NCBI RefSeq assembly: GCF_015351475.1 | Contig: NZ_JADKPR010000011.1 | Location: 1-64,000 of the forward strand | Direction of reading: 5' to 3' | DNA length: 64,000 nt | From: Flavobacterium sp. HJJ | GTDB lineage: Bacteria; Bacteroidota; Bacteroidia; Flavobacteriales; Flavobacteriaceae | Shown here: positions 47,273 to 56,145 of the stretch, one piece after another | How the letters are laid out: each line of letters begins with the position of its first letter | Position numbering within the stretch: the first letter of the stretch is position 1 | Notes under the pieces: model-generated | What the model was told of the DNA's origin: nothing | What the model saw: only the letters and a program-made list of their open reading frames with translations | Databases searched by the model: none | Program-made: the position numbers and the translations under genes

Positions 47273-47748
47273 CAGTCAATTTTGTTTTTAAGGTTTCCTT
47301 TCATTTGTCGAAAGTAAATCTGCATCACTCGTTTGGGTTCAATGCTGCGAAATTTGTGCAAATATAGACATATTCTGTTTTTTTTGAAAATAGAGTTCCT
47401 AAATATTTAAATTAAGTTTTTTTGAGATTTTTTACAGATTTCTTTCCAATGCTAAAATATATTCTGTTCTAATTTTATTGGTTTTTAAATGTGTTTCGAA
47501 GGAATAAAATTGAGGTTTTAACTGTCTGATGACTATAATTATAATGTATTTTATTTGCTGTGGGATGATTTTTATCACATTTTAAGGATAATCATATCTC
47601 TAAATTTGTTTCAGATAAACTTGTATATGAAAGGAACATATTGTTGTTGAGACAACGGTAAAGTAATCACGAAAAAACGATGAAATAGGTTGCCATTATT
47701 CAATAACAATATGTGAATTTCTTTGATTGAAAATTAAATTTCAGATAA
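47273..47748. other. Intergenic region between pyrH and a thioredoxin-like gene
   Basis: About 475 AT-rich bases lie between divergent genes. The longest frames are under 20 codons. No terminator-like stem, RNA gene or repeat stands out. Both neighbouring promoters must lie here. Confidence 0.4.
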
Positions 47749-48366
47749 ATGAAAAGTTTGGTAGCTAGAGCATTATTCAATAGTTATTCCTATTCTGAAT
47801 ATAAGAAAATTGTAAGCGATCTGCTGTCAGAAGGCAAGTCAACAGGAAATGAACAGTCGCTTGACCTGTTGAATTATAGTGCTTTGAACGAAGCAAGGAT
47901 AAAACGTCTGGACAAAACTATAACTGTTTTTGAGCATATCAGCACGAAACTGAAAACATTAAAAAAAGAATATATTTGGTTAGTCATAGCCGAAGGATGG
48001 TGTGGTGATGCAGCCCAAATTTTACCGATATTAAATAAAATGGCCAGCGAATCGGATAAAATAAAATTAAAGATTATTTTCAGGGATGCTAATGATGACC
48101 TGATGAATCAATATTTAACCAATGGAGGAAGAGCAATTCCAAAACTTCTGGTCATCGACAAAGAATATGGAAAAGTCTGCAGTGATTGGGGACCAAGACC
48201 AAAAGGAGCTACAGATTTAATTGTAAATTATAAAAAACAATTTGGGACAATAAATGAAGAGGGCAAAGCACAGCTGCAGTTATGGTATCTAAAAGATAAA
48301 GGGCTGTCTGTGCAGGAAGAAGTTGTTGAGATGATGTTTTCTATAAAAGAATGTGTTTGTTTATAA
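47749..48366 (+). CDS. Thioredoxin-fold protein with a single active-site cysteine
   Basis: The 205-residue cytoplasmic protein (no signal peptide) has a thioredoxin fold centred on WLVIAEGWCGDAAQILP. Only the first cysteine (Cys85) is present; the second position of the CxxC is Ala. The cis-proline follows in RAIPKLLVID. This group of Bacteroidota thioredoxin-like proteins may act on mixed disulfides in the manner of glutaredoxin or bacilliredoxin. C-terminal residues CVCL hold two more cysteines. It stands alone between divergent and convergent neighbours. Confidence 0.8.
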   Translation: MKSLVARALFNSYSYSEYKKIVSDLLSEGKSTGNEQSLDLLNYSALNEARIKRLDKTITVFEHISTKLKTLKKEYIWLVIAEGWCGDAAQILPILNKMASESDKIKLKIIFRDANDDLMNQYLTNGGRAIPKLLVIDKEYGKVCSDWGPRPKGATDLIVNYKKQFGTINEEGKAQLQLWYLKDKGLSVQEEVVEMMFSIKECVCL

Positions 48367-48490
48367 GGATAATTTTTTTTTATAATAAAAAAATGTATCT
48401 TAGTGCCTGATTACCAGATCTATTATTTTTTGATTTACTTTTTTTTATTGGAGTATTTAAATATTGTTGAACTATTTAAAAAACTACGTT

Positions 48491-48568
48491 ATGAAAAAGC
48501 TGTTTGAAAAGTTTTATGACTATGTTACACAGTTGCTATTTGGGAATGATAGTGCAACTCATTATTAA
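48491..48568 (+). CDS. Possible 25-residue microprotein
   Basis: An ATG at 48491 opens a frame of 25 codons ending at TAA 48568 (MKKLFEKFYDYVTQLLFG then NDSATHY). The product would be an amphipathic helix with a basic start. A short AT-rich promoter-like region precedes it and a good terminator follows 60 bases later, so a small transcript is plausible. Nothing proves translation. Confidence 0.3.
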   Translation: MKKLFEKFYDYVTQLLFGNDSATHY

Positions 48569-48619
48569 CAGATAGTGAATGTAAATGGGAAAAAGTGTTC
48601 ATAAACACTGCTTAAATTA

Positions 48620-48668
48620 TAAAAACACATTATAAATCGAATTTGTGTATTTGTAATGTGTTTTTTAT
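48620..48668. terminator. Bidirectional terminator upstream of the truB stop
   Basis: ACACATTA at 48625-48632 and TAATGTGT at 48654-48661 form an 8-bp stem with A-run on the left and T-run on the right. It can end truB transcription from the right and any small transcript from the left. Confidence 0.65.
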
Positions 48669-48693
48669 TAGGATAAATATTTGGAGTTCAAAT

Positions 48694-49392
48694 TTATTGT
48701 TTTGGAATCAGCGTATTTACAAAATCATTCACATCAATGGCATCGGCTACATTATAATCGCCAATTTTAGTTCTTCTTAAAACGGTTAAGTGTGAACCAG
48801 AATTCATGGCTTTTCCAAAATCATAAGCCAAGGAACGAATGTAAGTTCCCTTACTGCAGACAACTCTAAAATCAACTTCAGGAAGCGCTATGCGGGTGAT
48901 TTCAAATTCATGAATGGTAGTTTTCCTTGAAGCAATTTCTACTATTTCGCCAGCTCTTGCGTGTTCATACAGGCGGACACCGTCTTTTTTAATAGCCGAA
49001 AAAATAGGTGGTTTTTGATCAATTTCTCCTAAAAACTGTTTTACCGTTTCGTGAATCAGTGAGTCGTCTATATCTGAAGTGTCGAAAGTTTGGTCAACTT
49101 CTGTTTCTAAATCGTAAGAAGGCGTTGTGGCTCCAATATAAAAAGTGCCTGTATATTCTTTGGCCTGCCCCTGCAGTTCGGATATATTTTTGGTGAATTT
49201 CCCAGTACAGATTAATAAAAGACCGGATGCTAATGGGTCTAATGTGCCAGCATGCCCAATTTTGAATTTTTTTGGCAGTCCAGCTTTGTTGATCAGCGCA
49301 TATTTGATTTTATTTACTGCCTGGAAAGAAGTAAAATGCAGCGGTTTGTCAATTAAGAGAACCTGACCGTTTAAAAAATCTTCGGCAGTCAT
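48694..49392 (-). CDS. truB: tRNA pseudouridine(55) synthase
   Basis: The 232-residue enzyme isomerises U55 in the T-loop of tRNAs. The catalytic motif GHAGTLDPLASGLL places the nucleophile at Asp52. KEYTGTFYIG, QKPPIFSAIKKDGVRLYEHAR and VCSKGTYIRSLAYDFG are further family landmarks. The length fits the short bacterial form without a PUA domain. Its start codon overlaps the uppP stop by one base (TAATG), so the two are coupled. Confidence 0.97.
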   Translation of the reverse strand: MTAEDFLNGQVLLIDKPLHFTSFQAVNKIKYALINKAGLPKKFKIGHAGTLDPLASGLLLICTGKFTKNISELQGQAKEYTGTFYIGATTPSYDLETEVDQTFDTSDIDDSLIHETVKQFLGEIDQKPPIFSAIKKDGVRLYEHARAGEIVEIASRKTTIHEFEITRIALPEVDFRVVCSKGTYIRSLAYDFGKAMNSGSHLTVLRRTKIGDYNVADAIDVNDFVNTLIPKQ

Positions 49393-50189
49393 TAAATTAT
49401 AGTCAAAGGATGAATGAAGTAGTGAATTGCAAGCAATACGATTCCAGCAATGATTCGGTAGTAGCCAAAAACTTTAAAACCGTTTTTTGTCAAAAATCCA
49501 ATGAAGCTTTTAATTGCCAAAAGAGCAACAATGAAAGCGACAATATTTCCAATAACCAGTAAATTAATCTGGTCATCAGTTAGTATAAATCCGTCTTTAT
49601 AATAATCATAGCATTTTTTTGCCGTAGCTCCCAGCATGGTAGGAACAGCAAGAAAGAAGGAGAATTCTGCTGCAGAAGTTCGAGAAAGTTTTTGTGACAT
49701 TCCGCCGACAATAGAAGCACCGCTTCTTGAAACTCCCGGAATCATCGCAAGGCATTGGAACAAACCAATTTTTAAAGCCTGCAGATAAGTGATTTCATTT
49801 GAAGTTTCGGAAGTATCTGGATTGTTGAACCATTGATCCACTTTTAATAAAATTACACCGCCTATCAATAATGAAACAGCAACTGTTACAGGATTTTCAA
49901 GCAAAGCATCAATTTTTTTACTGAAAAGTAAACCAAAAACAACAGCCGGAATAAAAGCGACTAATAATTTGAAGTAAAAATCAAAGGATTGAAAAAAACG
50001 CTTGAAATACAAAATCACAACTGATAAAATCGCTCCAAGCTGAATTACAATAGTAAAAAGTTTAGTGAAATCGTCATGCGCAATTCCAAAAAAAGAAGAA
50101 GCAATAATCATGTGACCGGTAGAAGAAACAGGCAGAAATTCAGTAATTCCTTCGATAATAGCAAGAACGATAGCTTGTAGTGTATTCAT
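49392..50189 (-). CDS. uppP: Undecaprenyl-diphosphatase
   Basis: The 265-residue integral membrane enzyme (BacA type, about eight helices) dephosphorylates undecaprenyl pyrophosphate to recycle the lipid carrier of cell-wall synthesis. The signature segments are [14 protein letters not shown] at about 14-27 and the [10 protein letters not shown] loop with catalytic Ser/Arg residues. It lies upstream of truB in the same direction, after DUF3098 and ftsX, an arrangement common in Flavobacteriia. High activity of this enzyme is known to raise bacitracin tolerance. Confidence 0.97.
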   Translation of the reverse strand: MNTLQAIVLAIIEGITEFLPVSSTGHMIIASSFFGIAHDDFTKLFTIVIQLGAILSVVILYFKRFFQSFDFYFKLLVAFIPAVVFGLLFSKKIDALLENPVTVAVSLLIGGVILLKVDQWFNNPDTSETSNEITYLQALKIGLFQCLAMIPGVSRSGASIVGGMSQKLSRTSAAEFSFFLAVPTMLGATAKKCYDYYKDGFILTDDQINLLVIGNIVAFIVALLAIKSFIGFLTKNGFKVFGYYRIIAGIVLLAIHYFIHPLTII

Positions 50190-50194
50190 TTGGA

Positions 50195-50281
50195 TTTTTA
50201 GATTATTGGACTTTTAGAAGTTTAGATATCTTAGATTTTTTAGAAGTCAAAACTGTCTAATAATCTAATTTGTCTAGTTAT
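50195..50281. repeat. TTTAGA/TCTAAT-type spacer repeats
   Basis: Words such as TTTTTAGATTATT, TTTTAGAAGTTTAGAT and TCTAATAATCTAATTTGTCTAG recur in the uppP-DUF3098 spacer, similar to the spacer between frr and pyrH. No clear secondary structure is evident. Confidence 0.45.
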
Positions 50282-50536
50282 CTATTGATCTTTTTTTGGA
50301 TTTTTAAGAATAGCATAAATAGTAATTCCAAAACCAATTAGTACTGTTGTTGGTGCCAGACGGATTCTTCTAAAGTTGAAAATATCTTCATTGAAAACAT
50401 TTGGGTCGTCACTGCTGCCTCCAGACATTAATATAAATCCGAGAACTATAACAGCAATTCCAATAAATAGAATTTTATAGTTTACTTTTTCAAAAAGGAA
50501 TTCGTGTTTGTTTTCTTCGTTGTTTTTCATTTTCAA
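50282..50536 (-). CDS. DUF3098 family membrane protein
   Basis: The 84-residue protein has two membrane helices (about 18-38 and 61-78) joined by a SGGSSDDPNVFNEDIFNFRRI loop, the pattern of DUF3098. The family is restricted to Bacteroidota and nearly always lies between ftsX and uppP, as here. Its function is unknown, though the constant neighbourhood suggests a link to cell division or the cell envelope. An alternative start is the second ATG at 50530. Confidence 0.9.
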   Translation of the reverse strand: MKMKNNEENKHEFLFEKVNYKILFIGIAVIVLGFILMSGGSSDDPNVFNEDIFNFRRIRLAPTTVLIGFGITIYAILKNPKKDQ

Positions 50537-50581
50537 TTATCATTGCAAGGAATGAAGTAATCTCATTCCTATATTTTAAAT

Positions 50582-51457
50582 TTAGTATAAATCGTCTGTT
50601 CTTAAATTTAAGAAACGCTGTGTTGCAAAATAAGTACTTAACCAAGTGATTAATACACCAATTCCAAATATGGCAATTAATACAATGGCTACTACTAATT
50701 TATCGTCCAAAATTCCAAGACCAGGGTACATATTGTTTAGATAAATGAGTAATATCAGTAATGCAATAATAGCCAGACCGGCACCAATCATTCCTAATTT
50801 TATACTGCGCATTACAAACGGTTTACGGATAAAAGATTTTGTTGCACCCACCATCTGCATAGTTTTAATGATAAATCGGTTGGAATAGATTGATAATCGT
50901 AAAGAGCTGTTAATAAGTAATACGGCAATAATGGTCAGTAAACCGCTTGCGATTAATATCCACATACTCACTTTTTTAATATTGTCATTAACCAGATTTA
51001 CAAGCTGTTTGTCATAAACAATATCCGAAATCATAGTGTTTTTGCGTAAGCGCGATTCTATTTTGGCAATACTGTCTCTTTCAACAAAATTGGCTTTTAA
51101 GTGAATATCAAAAGAGTTCTGCAAAGGGTTTTCTCCCAAAAAAGTAACAAAATCTTCACCAATAATATCCGAATGCTGTTTTGCTGCTGCTTCTTTGGTA
51201 ACATAAACAAAAGATTTGGCAAAACGCGCAGTTTTTAGCTCCTGATCAAAAGCTTTCAATATACTGTCATTAGCTTCGTTCTTAAAAAACACGGTCATCG
51301 CAATTTCTTCTTTGAAATCATCAGCCAGTTTTTTAGAATTTATAATGAAAAAGCCCAGTATTCCTAAAAGAAATAATACTAAGAATATACTCAGAACTAC
51401 AGAGAAATAAGAGGAAAGCAATCTGCGTTTTTGGAATTTATCAAATGATGAAGCCAT
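50582..51457 (-). CDS. ftsX: Cell division protein FtsX
   Basis: The 291-residue ABC-type permease has one membrane helix at about 18-40, a periplasmic domain to about 165 (KEAAAKQHSDIIGEDFVTFLGENP) and three C-terminal helices with the conserved MQMVGATKSFIRKPF segment. With the ATPase FtsE it controls peptidoglycan hydrolases at the septum. No ftsE is adjacent, which is normal in this phylum. It is the first gene of the run ftsX, DUF3098, uppP, truB. Confidence 0.94.
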   Translation of the reverse strand: MASSFDKFQKRRLLSSYFSVVLSIFLVLFLLGILGFFIINSKKLADDFKEEIAMTVFFKNEANDSILKAFDQELKTARFAKSFVYVTKEAAAKQHSDIIGEDFVTFLGENPLQNSFDIHLKANFVERDSIAKIESRLRKNTMISDIVYDKQLVNLVNDNIKKVSMWILIASGLLTIIAVLLINSSLRLSIYSNRFIIKTMQMVGATKSFIRKPFVMRSIKLGMIGAGLAIIALLILLIYLNNMYPGLGILDDKLVVAIVLIAIFGIGVLITWLSTYFATQRFLNLRTDDLY

Positions 51458-51620
51458 AGTTTGTTGTAATTATGGGGTAAAAATAATAAACATATTCTTT
51501 AATTTGAAGTTAATAACGGTCAAAGTTTAAACTTTAGCATAGAAAGATGATTTTTAAACACGAATTAGTACGAATTAGTTTTTGCGAATTGGTAATTTGT
51601 GGTTGAAAAAAAATTAAAAA

Positions 51621-52496
51621 TTACTTCAATTTTGTCAAAATTGGATTAAATGCTTTCGAAGAAACCACTATTTTTTCGCCAATGCGAAGCGTTTCAATTT
51701 CCTCTTCCATAGCAATTACTTTTACGATGTTGCTTCCAATTAAAACCGAAACAATATAAATGAAATTTTCTTTTTCGATTTTTAAAATCTCCCCGATAAA
51801 TTGAAATTTTCCGCTATTGGAATGGTTCGAAAATACTTCGGATGGCGTTCCCTGCTTTGCAATTTTTCCGTTTTCAATAACGATTACCTGATCTGAAAGT
51901 TTGTAAATTTCGGAAATATCATGACTGACCAAAATGGTGGTGAGCTTGTATTTTCGATGTACTTCCAAAAGATAATCCTGAAGTTTCAAACGCATTTCGG
52001 TATCAATTGCCGACAGCGGTTCGTCCAAAAGCAGAATTTTAGGTTTTCGGATCAAAGCTCTTGCCAATGCCACACGCTGTTGCTGTCCTCCCGATAATTG
52101 ATCTGGTTTTTGATGCTGCAAAGAAACGAGTTCCATTGTTTGAAGCAGTTCATCAACAATGATTTTATCTTGTCCTTTTTCTAAAGCAAAAGCCAGATTC
52201 TCGCGAACGCTCATATTCGGAAACAAGGCATAATCCTGAAAGACATAGCCAATTTTACGTTTTTGCGGTGGTAGATTTATTTTGGAATTTGTATCTAACC
52301 AAACAGCATTATTTACTTTAATAATTCCTTCGTCGGGATTTATCAAACCGGACAACATTTGCAAAGTCGTAGTTTTACCAGAACCCGAAGCGCCATATAA
52401 AGTCACAAAATCATTTTCCTTCACTTGAAAATCAAGATTCAGAATCATTTCTCCCGATGCGGACTGCAGTTTTTTATTGATTTTAAATTCAATCAT
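51621..52496 (-). CDS. modC: Molybdate ABC transporter ATP-binding protein
   Basis: The 291-residue ATPase has Walker A GASGSGKTT at about 35-43, Q-loop FQDYALFPNM, signature LSGGQQQR, Walker B ILLLDEP and the switch His in LVSHD. Residues from about 225 form a TOBE/Mop-like tail (FQFIGEILKIEKENFIYIVSV) that in ModC binds molybdate and controls the ATPase. It overlaps modB by 4 bases and ends the molybdate operon. Confidence 0.92.
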   Translation of the reverse strand: MIEFKINKKLQSASGEMILNLDFQVKENDFVTLYGASGSGKTTTLQMLSGLINPDEGIIKVNNAVWLDTNSKINLPPQKRKIGYVFQDYALFPNMSVRENLAFALEKGQDKIIVDELLQTMELVSLQHQKPDQLSGGQQQRVALARALIRKPKILLLDEPLSAIDTEMRLKLQDYLLEVHRKYKLTTILVSHDISEIYKLSDQVIVIENGKIAKQGTPSEVFSNHSNSGKFQFIGEILKIEKENFIYIVSVLIGSNIVKVIAMEEEIETLRIGEKIVVSSKAFNPILTKLK

Positions 52497-53170
52497 GGCA
52501 ACGGACTTGTTTTGCTGAAACGGCGGTTAATACTATAAACACTCAATAAAACAACAAAAGAGAAAGCCAGCAAAATAGCCGAATACACGTTGGCCGCATG
52601 ATAATTCATCGCCGTTACTTCATCGAATACGGCTATAGAAACGACTTTGGTTTGGTTTGGAATGCTTCCGCCAACCATTAATACGACTCCAAACTCGCCA
52701 ATAGTATGGGCAAAAGTTAATACAATACCAGTTAATAGTGCCGTTTTCATATTTGGAAGTAATACATGTAAAACGGTTTGCCATTTGCTTTTTCCCAAAG
52801 TATAAGACGCATCAATCAGGTTTTTGGATATTGATTTGAAGCCGCTTTGAGCGGGCTGTACCATAAAAGGCAGACTATATAAGACTGATGAAATGACCAA
52901 TCCTGTAAAAGTAAACACCAGCCGAATATCAAAATAAGTGTCCAGAAATTTCCCAAAAGCATTTTCGGGGCTAAAGGCAATCAATAAATAAAAGCCCAAA
53001 ACCGAAGGCGGTAAAACCAGTGGCAAACTTACAATTGCTTCGATAATCACTTTCGATTTTATTTTGCTATACGCCAGCCAATACGCCAATGGCAGTCCTA
53101 CAATCAATAAAATTATGGTCGTGGTGAATGCTAATTTTAGCGTGAGATATATCGGTTCAAAATCAATCAT
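52493..53170 (-). CDS. modB: Molybdate ABC transporter permease
   Basis: The 225-residue protein has about five membrane helices and the permease loop with LLPNMKTALLTGIVLTFAHTIGEFGVVLMVGG, close to the EAA motif of ModB. LPLVLPPSVLGFYLLIAF is also typical. It forms the membrane channel of ModABC. Its start overlaps the Mop gene by 8 bases and its end overlaps modC by 4. Confidence 0.94.
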   Translation of the reverse strand: MIDFEPIYLTLKLAFTTTIILLIVGLPLAYWLAYSKIKSKVIIEAIVSLPLVLPPSVLGFYLLIAFSPENAFGKFLDTYFDIRLVFTFTGLVISSVLYSLPFMVQPAQSGFKSISKNLIDASYTLGKSKWQTVLHVLLPNMKTALLTGIVLTFAHTIGEFGVVLMVGGSIPNQTKVVSIAVFDEVTAMNYHAANVYSAILLAFSFVVLLSVYSINRRFSKTSPLP

Positions 53171-53564
53171 GCGACAAACTTATTTCGTTGGTTTTTATCA
53201 TCGCGGTGATTTCGTCATTTTCTTTAATATCGAGCTGATCAAAAGCGGTTCTTGTGATTACAGAAGCAATGTTACAAGAACCAAAACGCAATTTTATTTT
53301 ACAAAGCAAAGTTCCCTTTTCGAATGAATCAACAATACAATCTATTTTATTCTGAAGGCTTATAATTCCTGTGCTATTTTTAGCCAGAATAACTTCGGTT
53401 TCTTTGAAAAGTAATTTTATGCTGTTTCCTATTTTAAGATAATCAGCTGTTTCAGGTGTGTCAATTACGATCGAAGTCAGTATATTATTTTGCACTTTTA
53501 CTTTGACCAAAGACAAAGAGCCTTCTGTTATTATTTCGGTAATATTTCCTAAAAGTGAGTTCAT
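53163..53564 (-). CDS. Stand-alone di-Mop (TOBE) molybdate-binding protein
   Basis: The 133-residue protein is made of two similar beta-barrel halves of about 65 residues each: NSLLGNITEIITEGSLSLVKV, then NKIDCIVDSFEKGTLLCKIKL. This is the di-Mop arrangement of molbindins and of the ModE C-terminus. There is no DNA-binding part. It lies inside the mod operon between modA and modB. It could store molybdate or act as the sensor partner of the ModE-like HTH protein encoded at the other end of the locus (61,109). Confidence 0.85.
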   Translation of the reverse strand: MNSLLGNITEIITEGSLSLVKVKVQNNILTSIVIDTPETADYLKIGNSIKLLFKETEVILAKNSTGIISLQNKIDCIVDSFEKGTLLCKIKLRFGSCNIASVITRTAFDQLDIKENDEITAMIKTNEISLSHD

Positions 53565-53635
53565 TTTTGTTTGTATTGAAAAAAAGCTAACACGAATTTC
53601 ACAAATTTACACTAATGAATTCGTGTTCAAATTCA

Positions 53636-54403
53636 TTATTTTTTGTTTTGTGAATAACCATAATAATTCAAAATCTGAATTGCTTTTTCAGACGAAATAT
53701 AATCATAAAATTGTTTCGCAGCTGTGTTTCCTTTTCCGTGTTTCAAAATTACGCAGCCCTGCTCTAATGGCGAATGGCTTTTTTGAGGGATAACATAATA
53801 TTTTCCGTTTTCTTTTTTCATTGCTGACGACATCGCATCTGATAAAGCGATTATTCCAATATCGGCTGCACCAAAAGCTGTAAATTGTGCTGCTTGAGCA
53901 ATGTTTTCGCCAAATACCAAATTAGCTTTTACTTTATCATATAGCCTGTAATGTTTCAAACTTTCTATAGTTTTGGCACCATAAGGAGCTGTTTTTGGAT
54001 TTCCTACAGCGATTTTTTTTACTTTAGGATTCAGCAGCGAATTCATTTTTTCTACATTCGGATCTAATTTTTTGCTCCAAATTGCCAATCGTCCTATCGC
54101 ATATAATTTTATTGGAGAAACGGCAAACCCATTACTTTTTAATTGTTTTGGGAAATTCATATCGGCAGAAAAGAACAGATCAAAAGGTGCTCCATTCGAA
54201 ATCTGTTCATAGAATTTTCCCGAAGCTCCATAAGTAACCTGAATTTCTTCGTTCGGGTTTTTCAGTTTATAGACTTTTAAAATAGAATCCATTGCAGTTT
54301 TTAGATTAGCAGCAATAACAACGGTTGCTTTTTGCTGTCCAAAAATGGCAGTGGAAATAAAAAAGACTAAAAACAGCTGTAATAAATTGAATTTGTTTTT
54401 CAC
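53636..54403 (-). CDS. modA: Molybdate-binding periplasmic protein
   Basis: The 255-residue protein has a signal peptide (1-22) and the ModA fold: VVIAANLKTAMDSILKVY near the N-terminus and VTYGASGKFYEQISNGAPFDLFFSADM, where the Ser residues bind the oxyanion. Later segments are PYGAKTIESLKHY and FGAADIGIIALSDAM. No lipobox is present. It hands molybdate or tungstate to ModBC. Confidence 0.94.
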   Translation of the reverse strand: MKNKFNLLQLFLVFFISTAIFGQQKATVVIAANLKTAMDSILKVYKLKNPNEEIQVTYGASGKFYEQISNGAPFDLFFSADMNFPKQLKSNGFAVSPIKLYAIGRLAIWSKKLDPNVEKMNSLLNPKVKKIAVGNPKTAPYGAKTIESLKHYRLYDKVKANLVFGENIAQAAQFTAFGAADIGIIALSDAMSSAMKKENGKYYVIPQKSHSPLEQGCVILKHGKGNTAAKQFYDYISSEKAIQILNYYGYSQNKK

Positions 54404-54450
54404 TATATCGATTGTATTTTTTTATAATTCGTCGTAGAAAAAATTAAAAT

Positions 54451-54966
54451 CTATTCCTTTGCGAATCTAACAATAAAATTAGTTACCTCAAACATGGAAC
54501 GAGCCGGTTTATTCTCTTCGGGAACAATGATACGGAAAGGTCCTTTTCCTGCAGGCAAAGGTTTTCCATCTATTTGATCAGCCAGAATAATCACTCGATT
54601 GGTATATTCAGGATCTATTTCTGCTAATGAAAAAAGTACTTCATACCCATCTCCAGCTCTGGCAAGTAAATATTTACTTAAATTTTCGCCGTGAAGTTCT
54701 TTACCCAATGTTACGCCTGCCAATTTTAAAATTTCATAAACTGAAACACCCGAATAAGCAGCTGTTTTTCCGTCACGATCTTTTAAAACAGCATCAGTTC
54801 TTTTCATTTTTGCGAGATCAGAAGCATAAAGTGTCAAAGGCTTTGTTACTTCTCCTTCTATTTTTATAAAAGATTCTTTTACTTGAGTTTGTGCTGTGAC
54901 ATAATTCCCAGAACATCCGATTAAAATGTATAGTACTAAAGAAATAAATTGGTGTTTTGATTTCAT
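54451..54966 (-). CDS. Small SUOX-fold (molybdopterin-binding-like) lipoprotein
   Basis: The 171-residue protein has a lipobox-like IGCSGN (Cys at about 19) and a domain resembling the molybdopterin-dependent sulfite-oxidase fold (IKIEGEVTKPLTLYASDLAKM, AYSGVSVYEILKLAGV, IRIIVPEENKPAR). The conserved cysteine that coordinates molybdenum in true SUOX enzymes is not visible. It may bind a cofactor or oxyanion without redox activity, for example as a molybdenum carrier. It lies 2 bases after the cytochrome c peroxidase gene. Confidence 0.8.
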   Translation of the reverse strand: MKSKHQFISLVLYILIGCSGNYVTAQTQVKESFIKIEGEVTKPLTLYASDLAKMKRTDAVLKDRDGKTAAYSGVSVYEILKLAGVTLGKELHGENLSKYLLARAGDGYEVLFSLAEIDPEYTNRVIILADQIDGKPLPAGKGPFRIIVPEENKPARSMFEVTNFIVRFAKE

Positions 54967-54968
54967 AA

Positions 54969-56072
54969 TTATTTGTTTTTAATGTTTTTAGGATCAGAAA
55001 AATCCCTATTAGTAATGAATGTGGAATCGGTCAGCATTTTTAAAAAATGAATAATGTTTTTTTTCTCTTCTGCTGTTAGCCCTAAATTTTTTCCATTTGG
55101 ATTATTGGATCTATCTTGAAGAAAAGTACTCAAAGTTTTACTTGACTGAATGTGTTCGTTATAATGATCTAATACTTCCTCTAAAGTTTGGAATCTGCCA
55201 TCGTGCATATAAGGAGCTGTGAGCGCGATGTTACGAAGTGTTACCACACGAAACCTGCCCTTGTCATTTGGCAGTCCGGTTTGCTTTTCCCGACCAATGT
55301 CTTTAGGTTCAATATCTAATCCATTGTTATGAAACAACTCTTTGTACATTTTGGGAGTTCCGTGACAATGAGCGCAATCCGCACCTCGAATGTTTTTTTC
55401 CGGATTTGGAGAAGTCATAAACAAGTCCATTCCGTTTTGCTCTTGTTCTGTAGGCAGATATGTTTCACTAAGATATTGATCGTAGCGGGAATTCGCAGAA
55501 ATTAAAGTGCGTTCAAATTGTGCGATTGCTTTTTGAATCCGGTCGCTGGTAATTTCATTTGTCCCAAAAACCAGTTTAAACAAACGAGGATAATTTTTTG
55601 TTTTTTCAAGCTTTTTGACAGCTTCATTTACAGAATTGCCCATTTCGTGGGGATTAGTAAGTGGTCCGTTTGCTTGTTCTTCCAAATCTTTTGCCCGTCC
55701 GTCCCAGAAAAAATTATTCACCCAAAGCAAATTTGCCAAAGACATCGAATTACGATCAGTAGGTACATTGTCAACTCCAAGACTAAATTGTTTTCCATCT
55801 GTAAATGCTAGTTTTTGTTGATGACAAGTTGCACAGGAAACTTTGTTATTAGAAGAAAGCCGGGTTTCATAAAAAAGCATTCTGCCCAAATATACGCCCT
55901 CTTTGGTAGTAAGATTGTCAGCAGGAATTGTGATTTTATTTCCAAAATTAGTAGGATAAACAAATTCATATGGATCTGTTGGGATGGCTATATATTCAGA
56001 TCCTTGGTTGCTGGCTGCGCCGAGGAGTATCGCAGTAAGTAATAATCCTAAAATTAGTATAGACTGTTTCAT
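54969..56072 (-). CDS. Di-heme cytochrome c peroxidase (MauG/CCP family)
   Basis: The 367-residue exported protein (signal peptide 1-21) has two heme c sites, CATCHQ at about 81-86 and CAHCHG at about 231-236. Family segments include LGRMLFYETRLSSNN, SMSLANLLWVNNFFWDGRA and FRVVTLRNIALTAPYMHDGR. CCP enzymes reduce hydrogen peroxide; MauG relatives carry out long-range oxidations. Its tie to the molybdate genes (2 bases to the SUOX-fold gene) is unusual. Confidence 0.93.
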   Translation of the reverse strand: MKQSILILGLLLTAILLGAASNQGSEYIAIPTDPYEFVYPTNFGNKITIPADNLTTKEGVYLGRMLFYETRLSSNNKVSCATCHQQKLAFTDGKQFSLGVDNVPTDRNSMSLANLLWVNNFFWDGRAKDLEEQANGPLTNPHEMGNSVNEAVKKLEKTKNYPRLFKLVFGTNEITSDRIQKAIAQFERTLISANSRYDQYLSETYLPTEQEQNGMDLFMTSPNPEKNIRGADCAHCHGTPKMYKELFHNNGLDIEPKDIGREKQTGLPNDKGRFRVVTLRNIALTAPYMHDGRFQTLEEVLDHYNEHIQSSKTLSTFLQDRSNNPNGKNLGLTAEEKKNIIHFLKMLTDSTFITNRDFSDPKNIKNK

Positions 56073-56100
56073 TTTAAAATTTAAAAAATTTCAAATCACC

Positions 56101-56143
56101 AAATAAATAAGGGAGCCTCCGAAAAGTACTCCCTTATTTATTT
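56101..56143. terminator. Long terminator-like hairpin between receptor and peroxidase genes
   Basis: A 15-bp stem, AAATAAATAAGGGAG at 56101-56115 and CTCCCTTATTTATTT at 56129-56143, has a 13-base loop. It lies right after the TonB receptor gene and before the peroxidase gene on the minus strand. It may end the receptor transcript or reduce read-through. Confidence 0.7.
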
Positions 56144-56145
56144 GA

